19,814 bases of DNA from Oligoflexia bacterium (GTDB lineage: Bacteria; Bdellovibrionota; UBA1018): positions 1-19,814 of the forward strand of contig CAIOHW010000444.1 of the NCBI GenBank assembly GCA_903858195.1, given 5' to 3'. Positions 1 through 8,258 of this stretch are shown here, piece by piece. Each line of letters opens with the position of its first letter. Position 1 is the stretch's first letter. Both the position numbers and the translations under genes were made by a program. The notes under the pieces are model-generated. The model was not told where the DNA came from. It did no database searches and saw only the letters and a program-made list of their open reading frames with translations.

Positions 1-1643
1 AGGATGGGCTTCGCGCCGTGGACAAGCGAGTGGGCTATCGTGGTGCACTCAGGAGGCTCAAGACGGACGAGGAAAAGGAGGCATTCCTCATTCGCTCGCG
101 CGCGAACTTGGTTGAGCGCAGCCTCGGATACGTGATGTTCACGCCCGACGGCGGGCTCGATCCGATCGCCTCGATCCAGGAGGCGGGACTGGCCGCGGAA
201 GCCGAACTGCTGAGGGAGGGCGAGCGTCACGAGGCTCTCGTGACCAGCATCGACGATTCCAAGCGGACCATTGGCGTGATGCTGGGGGCACTGAAGCTTG
301 AGATTCCTCAGCGAGAGTGGCGTTGGGCCCGCCCCGTCCGAGACGGGAAGCCGGTGGGCGCAGAGCCAACTGTTCCGTCCAGAGTGGCGTCGAAGGGGGA
401 CGTGGTCCTGATCCGACCGATCCGGGAAAAGGGCTCGCTCTGGGTGGCAGCGCTCGAGCAGGAGCCGTTGGTGCAGGGGGCTCTGATCTCGCTCGACGCC
501 AGAAGCGGGGCCGTGCTGGGCATGGTGGGAGGCTATGACTTTGAGAAGTCGGAGTTCAACCGCGCCCTTCAGGCCCAGCGACAACCGGGCTCATCCTTTA
601 AGCCGCTGATCTATGCGGCAGGCATCGAGAAGGGTTACACGCCGGCAAGCGTGATTATCGACGCACCTCTGACCTTCGAGGACAAGGAGCTTGGAAAGTG
701 GAAGCCCGCCAATTTTGACGAGAAGTTCAACGGTGACACGACTTTTAGGCAGGCCCTGATCAAGTCCCGCAACATCCCGACGATCCGACTCCTGCAGAGT
801 GTCGGCATTTCCCAGATGATGGAGCATGCCGCGAGGATCGGATTCGCCCCCGAGCTCCCGCCAGATCTTTCCATCTCGCTTGGGAGCATGACGGCGTCTC
901 CACTGGAGATGGCAAAGACCTACGCGCTCTTTCCGAGGCTGGGGCGCAAGATCCAACCGGTCTTTTTCACCGAAGTCCGGGATCGCGATGGCAAGGTCCT
1001 CGAGGAGGCGCCGCTTCGCATCACTCCGCCCACGATCGTGCCGCCCCCGGCGCCCCAGGCCAGCCCGTCTCCCGAAGAGCAAAAAGACCTGGCAAACTCC
1101 GGGATCACCGGCCGGATGCCGCTCATTCTTCCCACCTACCCGCAACCCGCTGACCCCGACCAAGTGATGGACCCGAGGGTGGCATACGTCATGACCCACC
1201 TCATGACCGAGGTGGTGAACTACGGGACCGGGACCGAGGCCAAGCAGCTGGGGCGTCCGGCAGCAGGCAAGACGGGTACAACCAATGACTATCTCGACGC
1301 ATGGTTCATGGGCTTCACCCCGCACATCGTCACGGGAGTGTGGGTGGGTCACGATAGCCAGGCACCGATTGGCCCGGGCGAAACGGGGGCGAAGGCATCC
1401 CTGCCCATCTGGCTCTCGTTCATGCACGAGGCGGTGAAGGGCTACCCGAATGACGACTTTGTGATCCCTACCGGGATCCTCTTTGCTTCGATCGACCCCG
1501 CAAGTGGGCGAAGGGTCACCGGGAATGCGGCGAGGGGCATCAAGGAAGCCTTCATCGAAGGCACCGAGCCGCAGGACAACCCCCCGGGCCAGCTGCTCCC
1601 TTCTGATTCCGCTGGAGATTTCCTTAAAGAAGACTTCCAATGA
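1..1643 (+). CDS. mrcA: Penicillin-binding protein 1A, C-terminal part (5' end outside window)
   Basis: This is a class A (bifunctional) penicillin-binding protein, which polymerises and cross-links peptidoglycan in the periplasm. The reading frame is open from base 3 (GLRAVDKRVGYRG, typical of the region after the glycosyltransferase domain), so the GTG at 18 is not the true start and the gene continues upstream. The visible part holds the linker/OB-like region and a complete transpeptidase domain. The SxxK motif is SSFK at 591-602 (catalytic Ser at 591-593), SxN is SRN at 765-773, and KTGTT starts at 1269. A proline-rich insert lies near 1025-1080. The membrane anchor and the glycosyltransferase 51 domain are not visible. 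The TonB-family gene follows 15 bp downstream on the same strand. The class is very secure; 1A rather than another class A subgroup is inferred from overall resemblance. Confidence 0.95.
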   Translation, partial: DGLRAVDKRVGYRGALRRLKTDEEKEAFLIRSRANLVERSLGYVMFTPDGGLDPIASIQEAGLAAEAELLREGERHEALVTSIDDSKRTIGVMLGALKLEIPQREWRWARPVRDGKPVGAEPTVPSRVASKGDVVLIRPIREKGSLWVAALEQEPLVQGALISLDARSGAVLGMVGGYDFEKSEFNRALQAQRQPGSSFKPLIYAAGIEKGYTPASVIIDAPLTFEDKELGKWKPANFDEKFNGDTTFRQALIKSRNIPTIRLLQSVGISQMMEHAARIGFAPELPPDLSISLGSMTASPLEMAKTYALFPRLGRKIQPVFFTEVRDRDGKVLEEAPLRITPPTIVPPPAPQASPSPEEQKDLANSGITGRMPLILPTYPQPADPDQVMDPRVAYVMTHLMTEVVNYGTGTEAKQLGRPAAGKTGTTNDYLDAWFMGFTPHIVTGVWVGHDSQAPIGPGETGAKASLPIWLSFMHEAVKGYPNDDFVIPTGILFASIDPASGRRVTGNAARGIKEAFIEGTEPQDNPPGQLLPSDSAGDFLKEDFQ

Positions 1644-1658
1644 ACCCGAAGTGCCGAT

Positions 1659-2459
1659 GTGGGGCACCGAGGTGGAGTGAGCGTTTCAAGGGACCTAGGT
1701 TTATCGCTGGTCTTCCACGCGGTTTTAATGACGGCATGGGCCCTTGTAGCGATTCAGCGGGCGACCTATCCCGCGCCTGAGCCGGACCTCTGGGTGACTC
1801 TGGAGCCCCCGGCGCTTCTCCCCACCGGCCAGCGCCAGCAGATTGTCAGGAGCACGGTGGGTGAAGCCACGCCGCAGGCCACAGACGACGCCTTTTTGGG
1901 CGAGCGCACCCGGACCGTCAGGCGCCAGAGCATCAAGGTGGGCAACGCTGGCGGGGCACCGGCGAAACCTGCCGCCCCGGACCTTCCCCTTAAAAGCCTG
2001 GCGCTTGGCGATTTCTCACGCCTCGCCTCCCGTAACCCTCCCCCCTCCGAGCAGGAGGGCGTCGCAGGCGTCTCGGGCGAATATGTGAAGGGAATCCAGG
2101 AGGGGGAGCAGACGGCGCTCAACACGCGTGAGTTTGTCTTTTACGGCTTCTTCGAACGCATTCGCTCCCAGCTGGACCGGGCATGGGAGCCTATTCTGCG
2201 CGAGGAGCTGATCCGCCTCTACAAACAGGGCAGGCGCCTGGCGAGCGACCAAGACCACGTCACGCAAGTCATGGTCGTCTTGGACCGCGAAGGCCGCGTG
2301 GTTCGAGTGGAGACTCTAGGGGAGTCGGGAACCCGAGTTCTCGACGACTCGGCGGTGAGGGCCTTCAACCGTGCGGGCCCGTTTCCAAACCCCCCGAGGG
2401 CGCTCCTGGGGAGCGAGGGGACGGTGCGGATCCGCTGGGAGTTCATTCTCAAGACTTGA
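1659..2459 (+). CDS. TonB-family protein (TonB C-terminal-like domain)
   Basis: Counting from the GTG at 1659 (266 aa), residues 13-32 form one hydrophobic segment (LGLSLVFHAVLMTAWALVAI), an N-terminal membrane anchor. A periplasmic stretch of low complexity follows. Residues from about 200 to the end resemble a TonB C-terminal domain, with QVMVVLDREGRVVRVE, then LDDSAVRAFNRAGPFPNPP, and an ending RIRWEFILKT. TonB-family proteins carry energy from the inner membrane or act as envelope scaffolds. No proline-rich EPKP linker and no ExbB/ExbD neighbours are seen, so a true TonB role is unproven. The start is uncertain: GTG at 1677 is preceded by GAGGTGGA at short spacing, whereas 1659 has no clear ribosome-binding site. 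The gene lies 15 bp after the PBP1A gene and its last 11 bp overlap the convergent small gene. Confidence 0.75.
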   Translation: MGHRGGVSVSRDLGLSLVFHAVLMTAWALVAIQRATYPAPEPDLWVTLEPPALLPTGQRQQIVRSTVGEATPQATDDAFLGERTRTVRRQSIKVGNAGGAPAKPAAPDLPLKSLALGDFSRLASRNPPPSEQEGVAGVSGEYVKGIQEGEQTALNTREFVFYGFFERIRSQLDRAWEPILREELIRLYKQGRRLASDQDHVTQVMVVLDREGRVVRVETLGESGTRVLDDSAVRAFNRAGPFPNPPRALLGSEGTVRIRWEFILKT

Positions 2460-2811
2460 GGCGCTCGAGCCCCTCATGAAAGACGTATTCCTGCCAAGCC
2501 GAGTCGAGTTGGCGAACCGTCCGGATGATCTCTTCTGCCGCCGAAGCCTCGGACAAGCCCTGGCTGCGGGCCAGGTGGCGAATGGAGCCCAAAAGCGAGT
2601 GGAAAGCCTGTGACGCCATCAGACGCTGGATCTCACCCGACCAGTCGCTACTCGTGCGGCTGCGCGTGGTCAGCAGGGCCGTGTTGAAGATCCGGCCCAA
2701 ATCATCGAGGGAGCCGATGGCTGGCGGGACGGGGCCCGACTGAGGAGCGCCGGCACCTGGGGCGGCGTCACTTGGGTCGGGCTGGTAGTGAAATGAGTTG
2801 CTGGTTGTCAT
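2449..2811 (-). CDS. Small hypothetical protein, 120 aa
   Basis: I do not recognise this protein. From the ATG at 2809-2811 it has a polar, Pro/Gly/Ala-rich and probably disordered N-terminus (residues 1-37). A probably helical C-terminal part follows, including SLDDLGRIFNTALL, EIQRLMASQAFHSLLGSIRHLA and ASAAEEIIRTVRQLDSAWQEYV. There is no signal peptide, membrane segment or cysteine. The frame stays open upstream to 3036, but that extension would run through the gcvP promoter region and into gcvP, so the ATG at 2811 is preferred. No strong ribosome-binding site precedes it. It is divergent from gcvP and overlaps the end of the TonB-family gene tail to tail by 11 bp. A role linked to glycine metabolism or to the envelope genes is possible, but nothing in the sequence shows it. 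Confidence 0.6.
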   Translation of the reverse strand: MTTSNSFHYQPDPSDAAPGAGAPQSGPVPPAIGSLDDLGRIFNTALLTTRSRTSSDWSGEIQRLMASQAFHSLLGSIRHLARSQGLSEASAAEEIIRTVRQLDSAWQEYVFHEGLERLKS

Positions 2812-2862
2812 CGGGTGGAGCGCCGGAAGGTAGCCATGACGTGGCCCCAGCGCCACACGAAT

Positions 2863-2891
2863 TTGACAATTTTTGGTCAAGAAAAAATTTT
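2863..2891 (+). promoter_or_regulatory. Possible sigma-70-like promoter and operator for gcvP
   Basis: A perfect TTGACA (2863-2868) is followed after exactly 17 bp by AATTTT (2886-2891), a weak -10. This is the only AT-rich stretch in the 122-bp gap between the small divergent gene and gcvP. The -35 box also forms part of an inverted repeat, TTGAC (2863-2867) with GTCAA (2876-2880), separated by 8 bp, which could be a repressor site overlapping the promoter. No glycine-riboswitch signature was seen in this leader. The -10 is poor, so confidence is low. Confidence 0.35.
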
Positions 2892-2933
2892 GAGGTTGTT
2901 GGCGCGCCCGAAGCACCTTGATACAAGCGCAAC

Positions 2934-5801
2934 ATGAAGGATTTCGGCGCTTTTTCGGCAGATGTTTTTTCTTCCCGGCACATCGGTCCCGGCGGGCTCG
3001 AGACCGAGCGAATGCTTTCCTCGCTGGAGGCAGCAAGCCTCGCCGAATTGGTCTCGCAAACGATCCCTGAGGGCATTCGGCTCGGGCGCGAACTCTGCAC
3101 GCCCGAGGCGCACAGCGAAGTGGATGCGCTTGCGCGGCTCAGGACGATTGCTCGAAAAAATGAAGTGAGAAGATCCTACATCGGACAGGGCTACCACGAC
3201 TGTGTCACGCCCCCGGTGATCCAGCGAAATATCCTCGAAAACCCGGGATGGTACACGCAGTACACCCCGTATCAGGCAGAGATCGCACAGGGCAGGCTTG
3301 AGGCAATCCTCAACTTCCAGACGATGGTGATTGAGCTCACGGGGCTTCCGATCGCGAACGCCTCGCTGCTTGACGAGGGCACGGCGGCAGCAGAGGCGAT
3401 GGCCATGTGCTTTGGGTTGCAGGAGCGGCCGGATGGGCGCCCATTCCTCGTTTCTTCAGAGTGCCACCCACAGACGATCGAAGTGGTTCGTACCCGGGCG
3501 CAGCCACTGGGCATTGCCGTTGAGGTGTCCGATCCGGCGACATGGAATCTCGAGGCGATGAATCCATTCGCACTCCTCATTCAGTATCCCGCCAGCGACG
3601 GCCGGATCACCGATCCGTCTTCACTCCTTGCCGAGGCGCGCACCCGCAATATTCGCTCAATCGTTGCATCTGATCCGCTCGCACTGGTCATGCTCGTTCC
3701 TCCCGGCGAGCTCGGGGCAGATGTGGTGATCGGGTCCACACAGCGCTTTGGCGTACCCATGGGCTTTGGGGGGCCGCATGCCGCCTATCTCGCCACGCGC
3801 GATGAGTACAAGCGCTTGATCCCAGGGCGTATCGTCGGAGTTTCACAGGACGCCGAGGGCCGTCCGGCCATTCGACTGGCTTTGCAGACACGCGAGCAGC
3901 ACATCCGCCGCGACAAGGCCACGAGCAACATCTGCACGGCCCAGGTGCTCCTGGCTGTGATGGCGTCGATGTACGCCGTTTACCACGGCCCTGAGGGGCT
4001 CCGCCGGATTGCGGGCTCCACTCACGGCAAGACGAGGCTGTTGGCAGCCGCCCTCCAGTCCATGGGCTTCTCCGTCGTGCACCAGCACTATTTCGACACC
4101 GTTCGCGTGAAGCTCGGCTCAGGATCGGCCGCAACTCTCAGGTCCGCCTGTGATTCGGCCGGTATCAACCTTCGCTGGTTTTCGGATCAGGAGGTCGGTG
4201 TTTCGCTCGACGAAGCGGTCACGCAGGGCGATCTGCGCACCCTGGTCGGAGCCTTCGCCCGCACGGCGGGTAAGCCCGCACCGGACCTTGCCGCGCTCGA
4301 GCAGGGGCTTGGGGCCGCGGCGATTCCGTCCGCGCTGGTCCGCCAGTCACCGCCGCTCAGGCACCCGGTCTTTGGCATCTACCATTCCGAAACCGAGATG
4401 CTGCGCTATATGCGCAGACTGGAGTCAAAGGACCTTTCGCTCACGACTTCGATGATCCCGCTCGGCTCGTGCACCATGAAGCTCAACGCGACGGCCGAGA
4501 TGTTTCCGGTGAGCTGGCCCGAGTTCTCGCGGATGCACCCCTTTGTTCCAGCTGCGCAGGCGGCGGGCTACCACGAGATGCTTGCCGGTCTTTCGGACTG
4601 GCTCTCTGAAATCACAGGTTTTGCGGGCGTCTCGCTTCAGCCTAATGCAGGCTCGCAAGGAGAGTACGCAGGGCTTCTGGTCATCAGGCAGTACCATCAG
4701 AGCCGCGGGCAGGCGCATCGCAACGTATGCCTCATTCCGAAGTCCGCGCACGGCACGAACCCCGCGAGCGCCGTGATGGCGGGCATGCGCGTGCTGGTCG
4801 TGGAGTGCGATGAGCAGGGTAACGTGGATATCTCCGACCTCAAGGCAAAGGCCGCCGCGCATTCGGCGGACCTTGCCGCCCTCATGGTCACCTACCCCTC
4901 CACACACGGCGTGTTTGAAGTCGCGATCCGCGAGATTTGCGAGATCATCCACGGGCATGGCGGGCAGGTCTATATGGATGGAGCCAACATGAATGCACAG
5001 GTCGGCCTCTGTCGACCCGGTGACTTCGGGCCCGATGTCTGCCACCTCAATCTCCACAAGACCTTCTGCATTCCGCACGGTGGCGGCGGTCCGGGAATGG
5101 GACCTATCGGTGTCGCGAAACATCTGGTCCCCTTTCTTCCGGGGACACCGGACACGGGTGTTGGCGCGATCTCATCGGCGCCGTTTGGGAGCGCGAGCAT
5201 CCTGCCCATTTCGTGGATGTATATCGTCATGATGGGCCCAGAGGGCCTGAAGAGGGCCACCGAGGTTGCCATTCTGAACGCAAACTACATTGCGCGTCGT
5301 CTGGAGCCCCACTATCCGGTGCTTTACAGGGGTGAGCGAGGCCGGGTCGCACACGAATGCATCCTCGACCTGCGCCCCATCAAGGCCTCAAGCGGCATTG
5401 AGGTCGAAGACGTGGCCAAGCGCCTCATGGACTATGGGTTCCATGCGCCGACCGTGTCGTTCCCGGTGGCAGGCACCATCATGGTGGAACCTACTGAGAG
5501 CGAGTCGAAGGCTGAGCTGGATCGTTTTTGCGAAGCCATGATCGAGATCCGAAAGGAGATCGCCGAGATCGAGTCAGGCAAGGCTGACCGCGCAAACAAT
5601 CTCCTCAAGAATGCACCTCATACGGCCACAGCCGTGACCCGCGAGAACTGGGATCGCCCCTATCCGCGTGAACGGGCGGTGTTTCCAACGTTCTGGACGC
5701 GCGAGCACAAGTTCTGGCCGGCGGTCTCGCGGATCAATAACGTGCTCGGTGATCGCAACCTGGTCTGTGCATGCCCACCGATCGAGTCGTACTCGAGCTA
5801 A
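2934..5801 (+). CDS. gcvP: Glycine dehydrogenase (decarboxylating), P protein, single-chain
   Basis: GcvP is the pyridoxal-phosphate enzyme of the glycine cleavage system. It decarboxylates glycine and passes the aminomethyl group to the lipoyl arm of GcvH. At 955 aa it is the full-length single-chain type, not the split gcvPA/gcvPB form. The N-terminus has the family's SRHIGPG motif, and ASLLDEGTAAAEAM lies in the N-terminal half. The C-terminal half has the PLP site LNLHKTFCIPHGGGGPGMGP, with the Schiff-base lysine at about residue 709 (codon 5058-5060), matching the usual position. The ATG at 2934 is the start that gives the usual N-terminus; its ribosome-binding site is weak. It faces gcvH, with stop codons 3 bp apart, instead of sitting at the end of a gcvTHP operon. 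GcvH and GcvT are next door on the opposite strand; Lpd is not in the window. Confidence 0.98.
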   Translation: MKDFGAFSADVFSSRHIGPGGLETERMLSSLEAASLAELVSQTIPEGIRLGRELCTPEAHSEVDALARLRTIARKNEVRRSYIGQGYHDCVTPPVIQRNILENPGWYTQYTPYQAEIAQGRLEAILNFQTMVIELTGLPIANASLLDEGTAAAEAMAMCFGLQERPDGRPFLVSSECHPQTIEVVRTRAQPLGIAVEVSDPATWNLEAMNPFALLIQYPASDGRITDPSSLLAEARTRNIRSIVASDPLALVMLVPPGELGADVVIGSTQRFGVPMGFGGPHAAYLATRDEYKRLIPGRIVGVSQDAEGRPAIRLALQTREQHIRRDKATSNICTAQVLLAVMASMYAVYHGPEGLRRIAGSTHGKTRLLAAALQSMGFSVVHQHYFDTVRVKLGSGSAATLRSACDSAGINLRWFSDQEVGVSLDEAVTQGDLRTLVGAFARTAGKPAPDLAALEQGLGAAAIPSALVRQSPPLRHPVFGIYHSETEMLRYMRRLESKDLSLTTSMIPLGSCTMKLNATAEMFPVSWPEFSRMHPFVPAAQAAGYHEMLAGLSDWLSEITGFAGVSLQPNAGSQGEYAGLLVIRQYHQSRGQAHRNVCLIPKSAHGTNPASAVMAGMRVLVVECDEQGNVDISDLKAKAAAHSADLAALMVTYPSTHGVFEVAIREICEIIHGHGGQVYMDGANMNAQVGLCRPGDFGPDVCHLNLHKTFCIPHGGGGPGMGPIGVAKHLVPFLPGTPDTGVGAISSAPFGSASILPISWMYIVMMGPEGLKRATEVAILNANYIARRLEPHYPVLYRGERGRVAHECILDLRPIKASSGIEVEDVAKRLMDYGFHAPTVSFPVAGTIMVEPTESESKAELDRFCEAMIEIRKEIAEIESGKADRANNLLKNAPHTATAVTRENWDRPYPRERAVFPTFWTREHKFWPAVSRINNVLGDRNLVCACPPIESYSS

Positions 5802-5804
5802 GAG

Positions 5805-6185
5805 TTACTTCAGCGTGGCGCAGTAGGCCTCGTAGGCGGCAGAGTCCATCAGGCCCGCGGGCTCGGAGGCAAGCTCAAGCTTGATCATCCAGGCACCGGC
5901 ATGAGGCTCGCGGTTGATTTGCGCCGGGTCGGCGGTGAGCGCCGAGTTGACCTCGAGGACTTTGCCCGCAGCTGGAGCATACAGATCTGAGACGGCCTTG
6001 ATGCTCTCTACGACGCCAAAAGTGTCGCCAGCCTTGAGTTCGCGACCGACCTTCGGAAGGTCGACGTAAACAATGTCTCCAAGCGCGCTCTGCGCATGGT
6101 CAGTGATGCCAACGGTGGCCACCTTGCCCTGCAGGTTCATCCACTCGTGGTCTTTGGTGTATTTGAGATGGGCCGGAAAGCGCAT
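5805..6185 (-). CDS. gcvH: Glycine cleavage system H protein
   Basis: GcvH is the lipoyl carrier of the glycine cleavage system and shuttles the aminomethyl group between GcvP, GcvT and Lpd in the cytoplasm. The 126-aa product has the family's usual size. KYTKDHEW near the N-terminus, ALGDIVYVDLPKVG, and the lipoylation motif FGVVESIKAVSD are all present, with the modified lysine at residue 63. The C-terminus has the typical AWMIKLEL segment. It is the last gene of the folD-gcvT-gcvH operon, with 3 bp between the gcvT stop and its ATG. Its ribosome-binding site AGGAG lies inside the last codons of gcvT, so the two are probably translationally coupled. Its stop codon is 3 bp from the gcvP stop on the other strand. 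Confidence 0.98.
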   Translation of the reverse strand: MRFPAHLKYTKDHEWMNLQGKVATVGITDHAQSALGDIVYVDLPKVGRELKAGDTFGVVESIKAVSDLYAPAAGKVLEVNSALTADPAQINREPHAGAWMIKLELASEPAGLMDSAAYEAYCATLK

Positions 6186-6188
6186 GGT

Positions 6189-7301
6189 CTAGCTCCTCTT
6201 ATAAAATGGCGTTGAAACAACTTCAGCCGGCACGCGGGTGCCGCGGATGTCGATCGTCAGTCGGGTCCCGGCAGCCGCGTGCTCCGGGGGAACAAATGCT
6301 ACGGCGATGGCCTGACCCAGCGAGGGGGACTGGGTTCCGCTGGTGACTTCGCCCACCTGCGAGACGCCTGCCGCGTCGAATACCGCGTAGCCCTGGCGCG
6401 GAATGCCGCGCTCGAGCATTTTGAGGCCCACGAGCGTGCGGCGAAGCCCCGCCGCGCGCGCGGCGAGAAGCGCCTGCTTGCCGACGAAGTCATTGGGCTT
6501 GTCGAGCTTGGTAACCCAGGCGAGGCCCGCGTCGAGCGGATGGATATTCTCACCGAGCTCGTGTCCGTAGAGAGGGTACTTCATTTCGAGCCGAAGCGTG
6601 TCACGCGCCCCAAGTCCGCAGGGCTTGAGTCCGAGTGGTTGGCCCGCCTCGATCAGCGCACGCCAAACCGCGGGGCCTGATTGCCAGGGCACATAGACTT
6701 CGAAACCGTCTTCGCCCGTGTATCCGGTGCGGGCCAGAATCGCCGGGATGTCTCCGCACACATGGCCTTCGGCAAACCAGTAGGTCTTGATGGGCGCAAG
6801 CGGCGTTGAGGTGAGGGTCTGGAGGATCTCGGCTGCCCTGGGGCCTTGCACGGCAAGCTGCGAATAGTTGGCACTCTCGTGGGAGAGGGAGCAGCGATAG
6901 CCCTTGCGCGAATGCACGCCGCGCATCCAGGCAAAGTCCTTGTCGTCATTGCTTGCGTTGACCACCACGAGGAATCGGTCGGCAGCCCTTCGATAGATGA
7001 TGAGGTCATCCACGCAGCCGCCATGGTCGTAGCACATGGCTGAGTACTGAGCCTGGCCCACCGCCACCCTTGAGACGTTGTTGGTGAGCAAGTCGTTTAA
7101 GAAGGCCTCCGCATCCGGGCCCTCGACATGGACTTCGCCCATGTGGCTTACATCAAATAGCCCCGCAGACTTTCGGCAGGCAAGGTGCTCATCCATGACG
7201 CCCGTATACTGCACGGGGAGTTCCCAGCCCCCAAAGTCAATGAGCCGTCCGCCCAGGCGGGCGTGTTCGTCATAAAGGGCTGTGCGCTTGAGTGATGTCA
7301 T
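6189..7301 (-). CDS. gcvT: Aminomethyltransferase, glycine cleavage T protein
   Basis: GcvT releases ammonia from aminomethyl-lipoyl-GcvH and transfers the methylene group to tetrahydrofolate, giving 5,10-methylene-THF. The 370-aa length is normal (about 364 in E. coli). Family landmarks are LYDEHARLGGRLIDFGGWELPVQY near the N-terminus, GLFDVSHMGEV, and GGCVDDLIIY, whose aspartates (residues 98/99) include the catalytic one. TGYTGEDGFEVYVP and GLGARDTLRLE follow. The C-terminal barrel contains VGEVTSGTQSPSLGQAIAVAFV. It lies 20 bp after folD and 3 bp before gcvH on the same strand, so the three are probably one transcript. Confidence 0.98.
   Translation of the reverse strand: MTSLKRTALYDEHARLGGRLIDFGGWELPVQYTGVMDEHLACRKSAGLFDVSHMGEVHVEGPDAEAFLNDLLTNNVSRVAVGQAQYSAMCYDHGGCVDDLIIYRRAADRFLVVVNASNDDKDFAWMRGVHSRKGYRCSLSHESANYSQLAVQGPRAAEILQTLTSTPLAPIKTYWFAEGHVCGDIPAILARTGYTGEDGFEVYVPWQSGPAVWRALIEAGQPLGLKPCGLGARDTLRLEMKYPLYGHELGENIHPLDAGLAWVTKLDKPNDFVGKQALLAARAAGLRRTLVGLKMLERGIPRQGYAVFDAAGVSQVGEVTSGTQSPSLGQAIAVAFVPPEHAAAGTRLTIDIRGTRVPAEVVSTPFYKRS
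6193..6199 (-). promoter_or_regulatory. Ribosome-binding site of gcvH inside the gcvT 3' end
   Basis: Read on the minus strand this is AGAGGAG, 7 nt before the gcvH ATG. It is made from the Lys-Arg-Ser codons that end gcvT. This placement fixes the gcvH start and implies that translation of gcvH is linked to that of gcvT. Confidence 0.75.
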
Positions 7302-7321
7302 CGGAGCTCGAGTATTACTTC

Positions 7322-8188
7322 TCAGGGGCGCCGGGTGTCCAGCCTCGCCTCAACCAGGGTCACCAGGTTCTCGAAAAGAAAGTGCACGGTCAGGGGCCCG
7401 ACCCCCCCGGGAACCGGAGTCATCCGCGAGGCCACCGCCCCGACCTCGTCTGCCAGGACATCGCCCACGATCCCACCTTCGGGGCGGCGATGGATTCCCA
7501 CATCCACGATGACTGCACCGGGCTTCACATGGCCCTTTCCGATCAGCCCGCGTGACCCAGCGGCAACGACCAACAGATCGGCCTGCGCAGTCAGCCGGGC
7601 AAGGTGCTCGGTCTTGCGGTGGCACTGGATGAGTGTGGCGTCTTTGTTCAGCAGGGCAAGGCCCATGGGCTGGCCGACCAGCGGGCTTCGGCCCACCACG
7701 CAGGCAAGCCTCCCCTCGAGGGGTACCTGATAGTGTTCGAGCAGGGCCATGATCCCTGCCGGCGTGCAGGCCATGACGAGCGGAGCCCCCTGTCCCAGGC
7801 GACCCAAGTGTACGGGGTGGAAGGCGTCGACATCCTTCTCTGCCGAGACCCATTCCTGAAGGCTGGGCAGAGACGCGGGGACGGCAAAGGGCAGTGGACG
7901 TTGAATCAGGATCGCATCAACGCCCGGGTCTGCATTGGCCTGGGAGACCAGGCTCCAAAGCCCGGCAGCACCCACTGAAGCCGCAAGAGGTGTGAGCTCG
8001 ACCTCCACGCCCAGCGAGACGCCGCGCTTGCGCTTCATTTCAACATAGATCTGGCTCGCAGGGTCATCCCCGACCAGAAAGACGCGAAGCCTGGGCGGGC
8101 GCCGGAGTGCCGCGCGCACGGAATCCAGCCGCCCAAGCAGGCCCGGGGTCCGCGCATCGATCACCGGTTGTCCGGATAGCCAATCCAT
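7322..8188 (-). CDS. folD: Bifunctional methylene-THF dehydrogenase / methenyl-THF cyclohydrolase
   Basis: FolD converts 5,10-methylene-THF to 10-formyl-THF through methenyl-THF, using NAD(P). The 288-aa protein has the YVxxK motif (YVEMK, catalytic lysine at residue 52), the folate-site glutamine in IQRPLP (residue 96), and the Rossmann motif VVGRSPLVGQPM. CHRKTEHL and the C-terminal signature PVPGGVGPLT are also present. Two positions look divergent: the usual KDVDGFHP reads KDVDAFHP (residues 119-125), and QLPLP reads QRPLP. As first gene of the operon with gcvT and gcvH, it handles the one-carbon unit that glycine cleavage makes. The ATG at 8186-8188 was chosen because no other in-frame start suits the family N-terminus. 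Confidence 0.95.
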   Translation of the reverse strand: MDWLSGQPVIDARTPGLLGRLDSVRAALRRPPRLRVFLVGDDPASQIYVEMKRKRGVSLGVEVELTPLAASVGAAGLWSLVSQANADPGVDAILIQRPLPFAVPASLPSLQEWVSAEKDVDAFHPVHLGRLGQGAPLVMACTPAGIMALLEHYQVPLEGRLACVVGRSPLVGQPMGLALLNKDATLIQCHRKTEHLARLTAQADLLVVAAGSRGLIGKGHVKPGAVIVDVGIHRRPEGGIVGDVLADEVGAVASRMTPVPGGVGPLTVHFLFENLVTLVEARLDTRRP

Positions 8189-8258
8189 CGGGCCGACAAT
8201 CGCATGGTGATTGGGCGAGCGGAAGCGGCATTTTCGTAACCCAGCGATGCCGGCAAAA

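Noticed and set aside
591..1667. A long (358-codon) open frame on the minus strand, antisense to the PBP1A gene.
   Set aside because: High third-position G+C keeps antisense frames open. The protein resembles nothing known, and the plus-strand frame has all transpeptidase motifs.
4425..5123. A 232-codon minus-strand open frame inside gcvP.
   Set aside because: Shadow of the conserved gcvP frame; the composition is His/Arg/Leu-rich, as expected of a reverse reading.
5783..5795. CGAGT-CGT-ACTCG at the end of gcvP as a bidirectional terminator.
   Set aside because: The stem is only 5 bp with a 3-nt loop, lies in coding sequence and has no T run on either strand.
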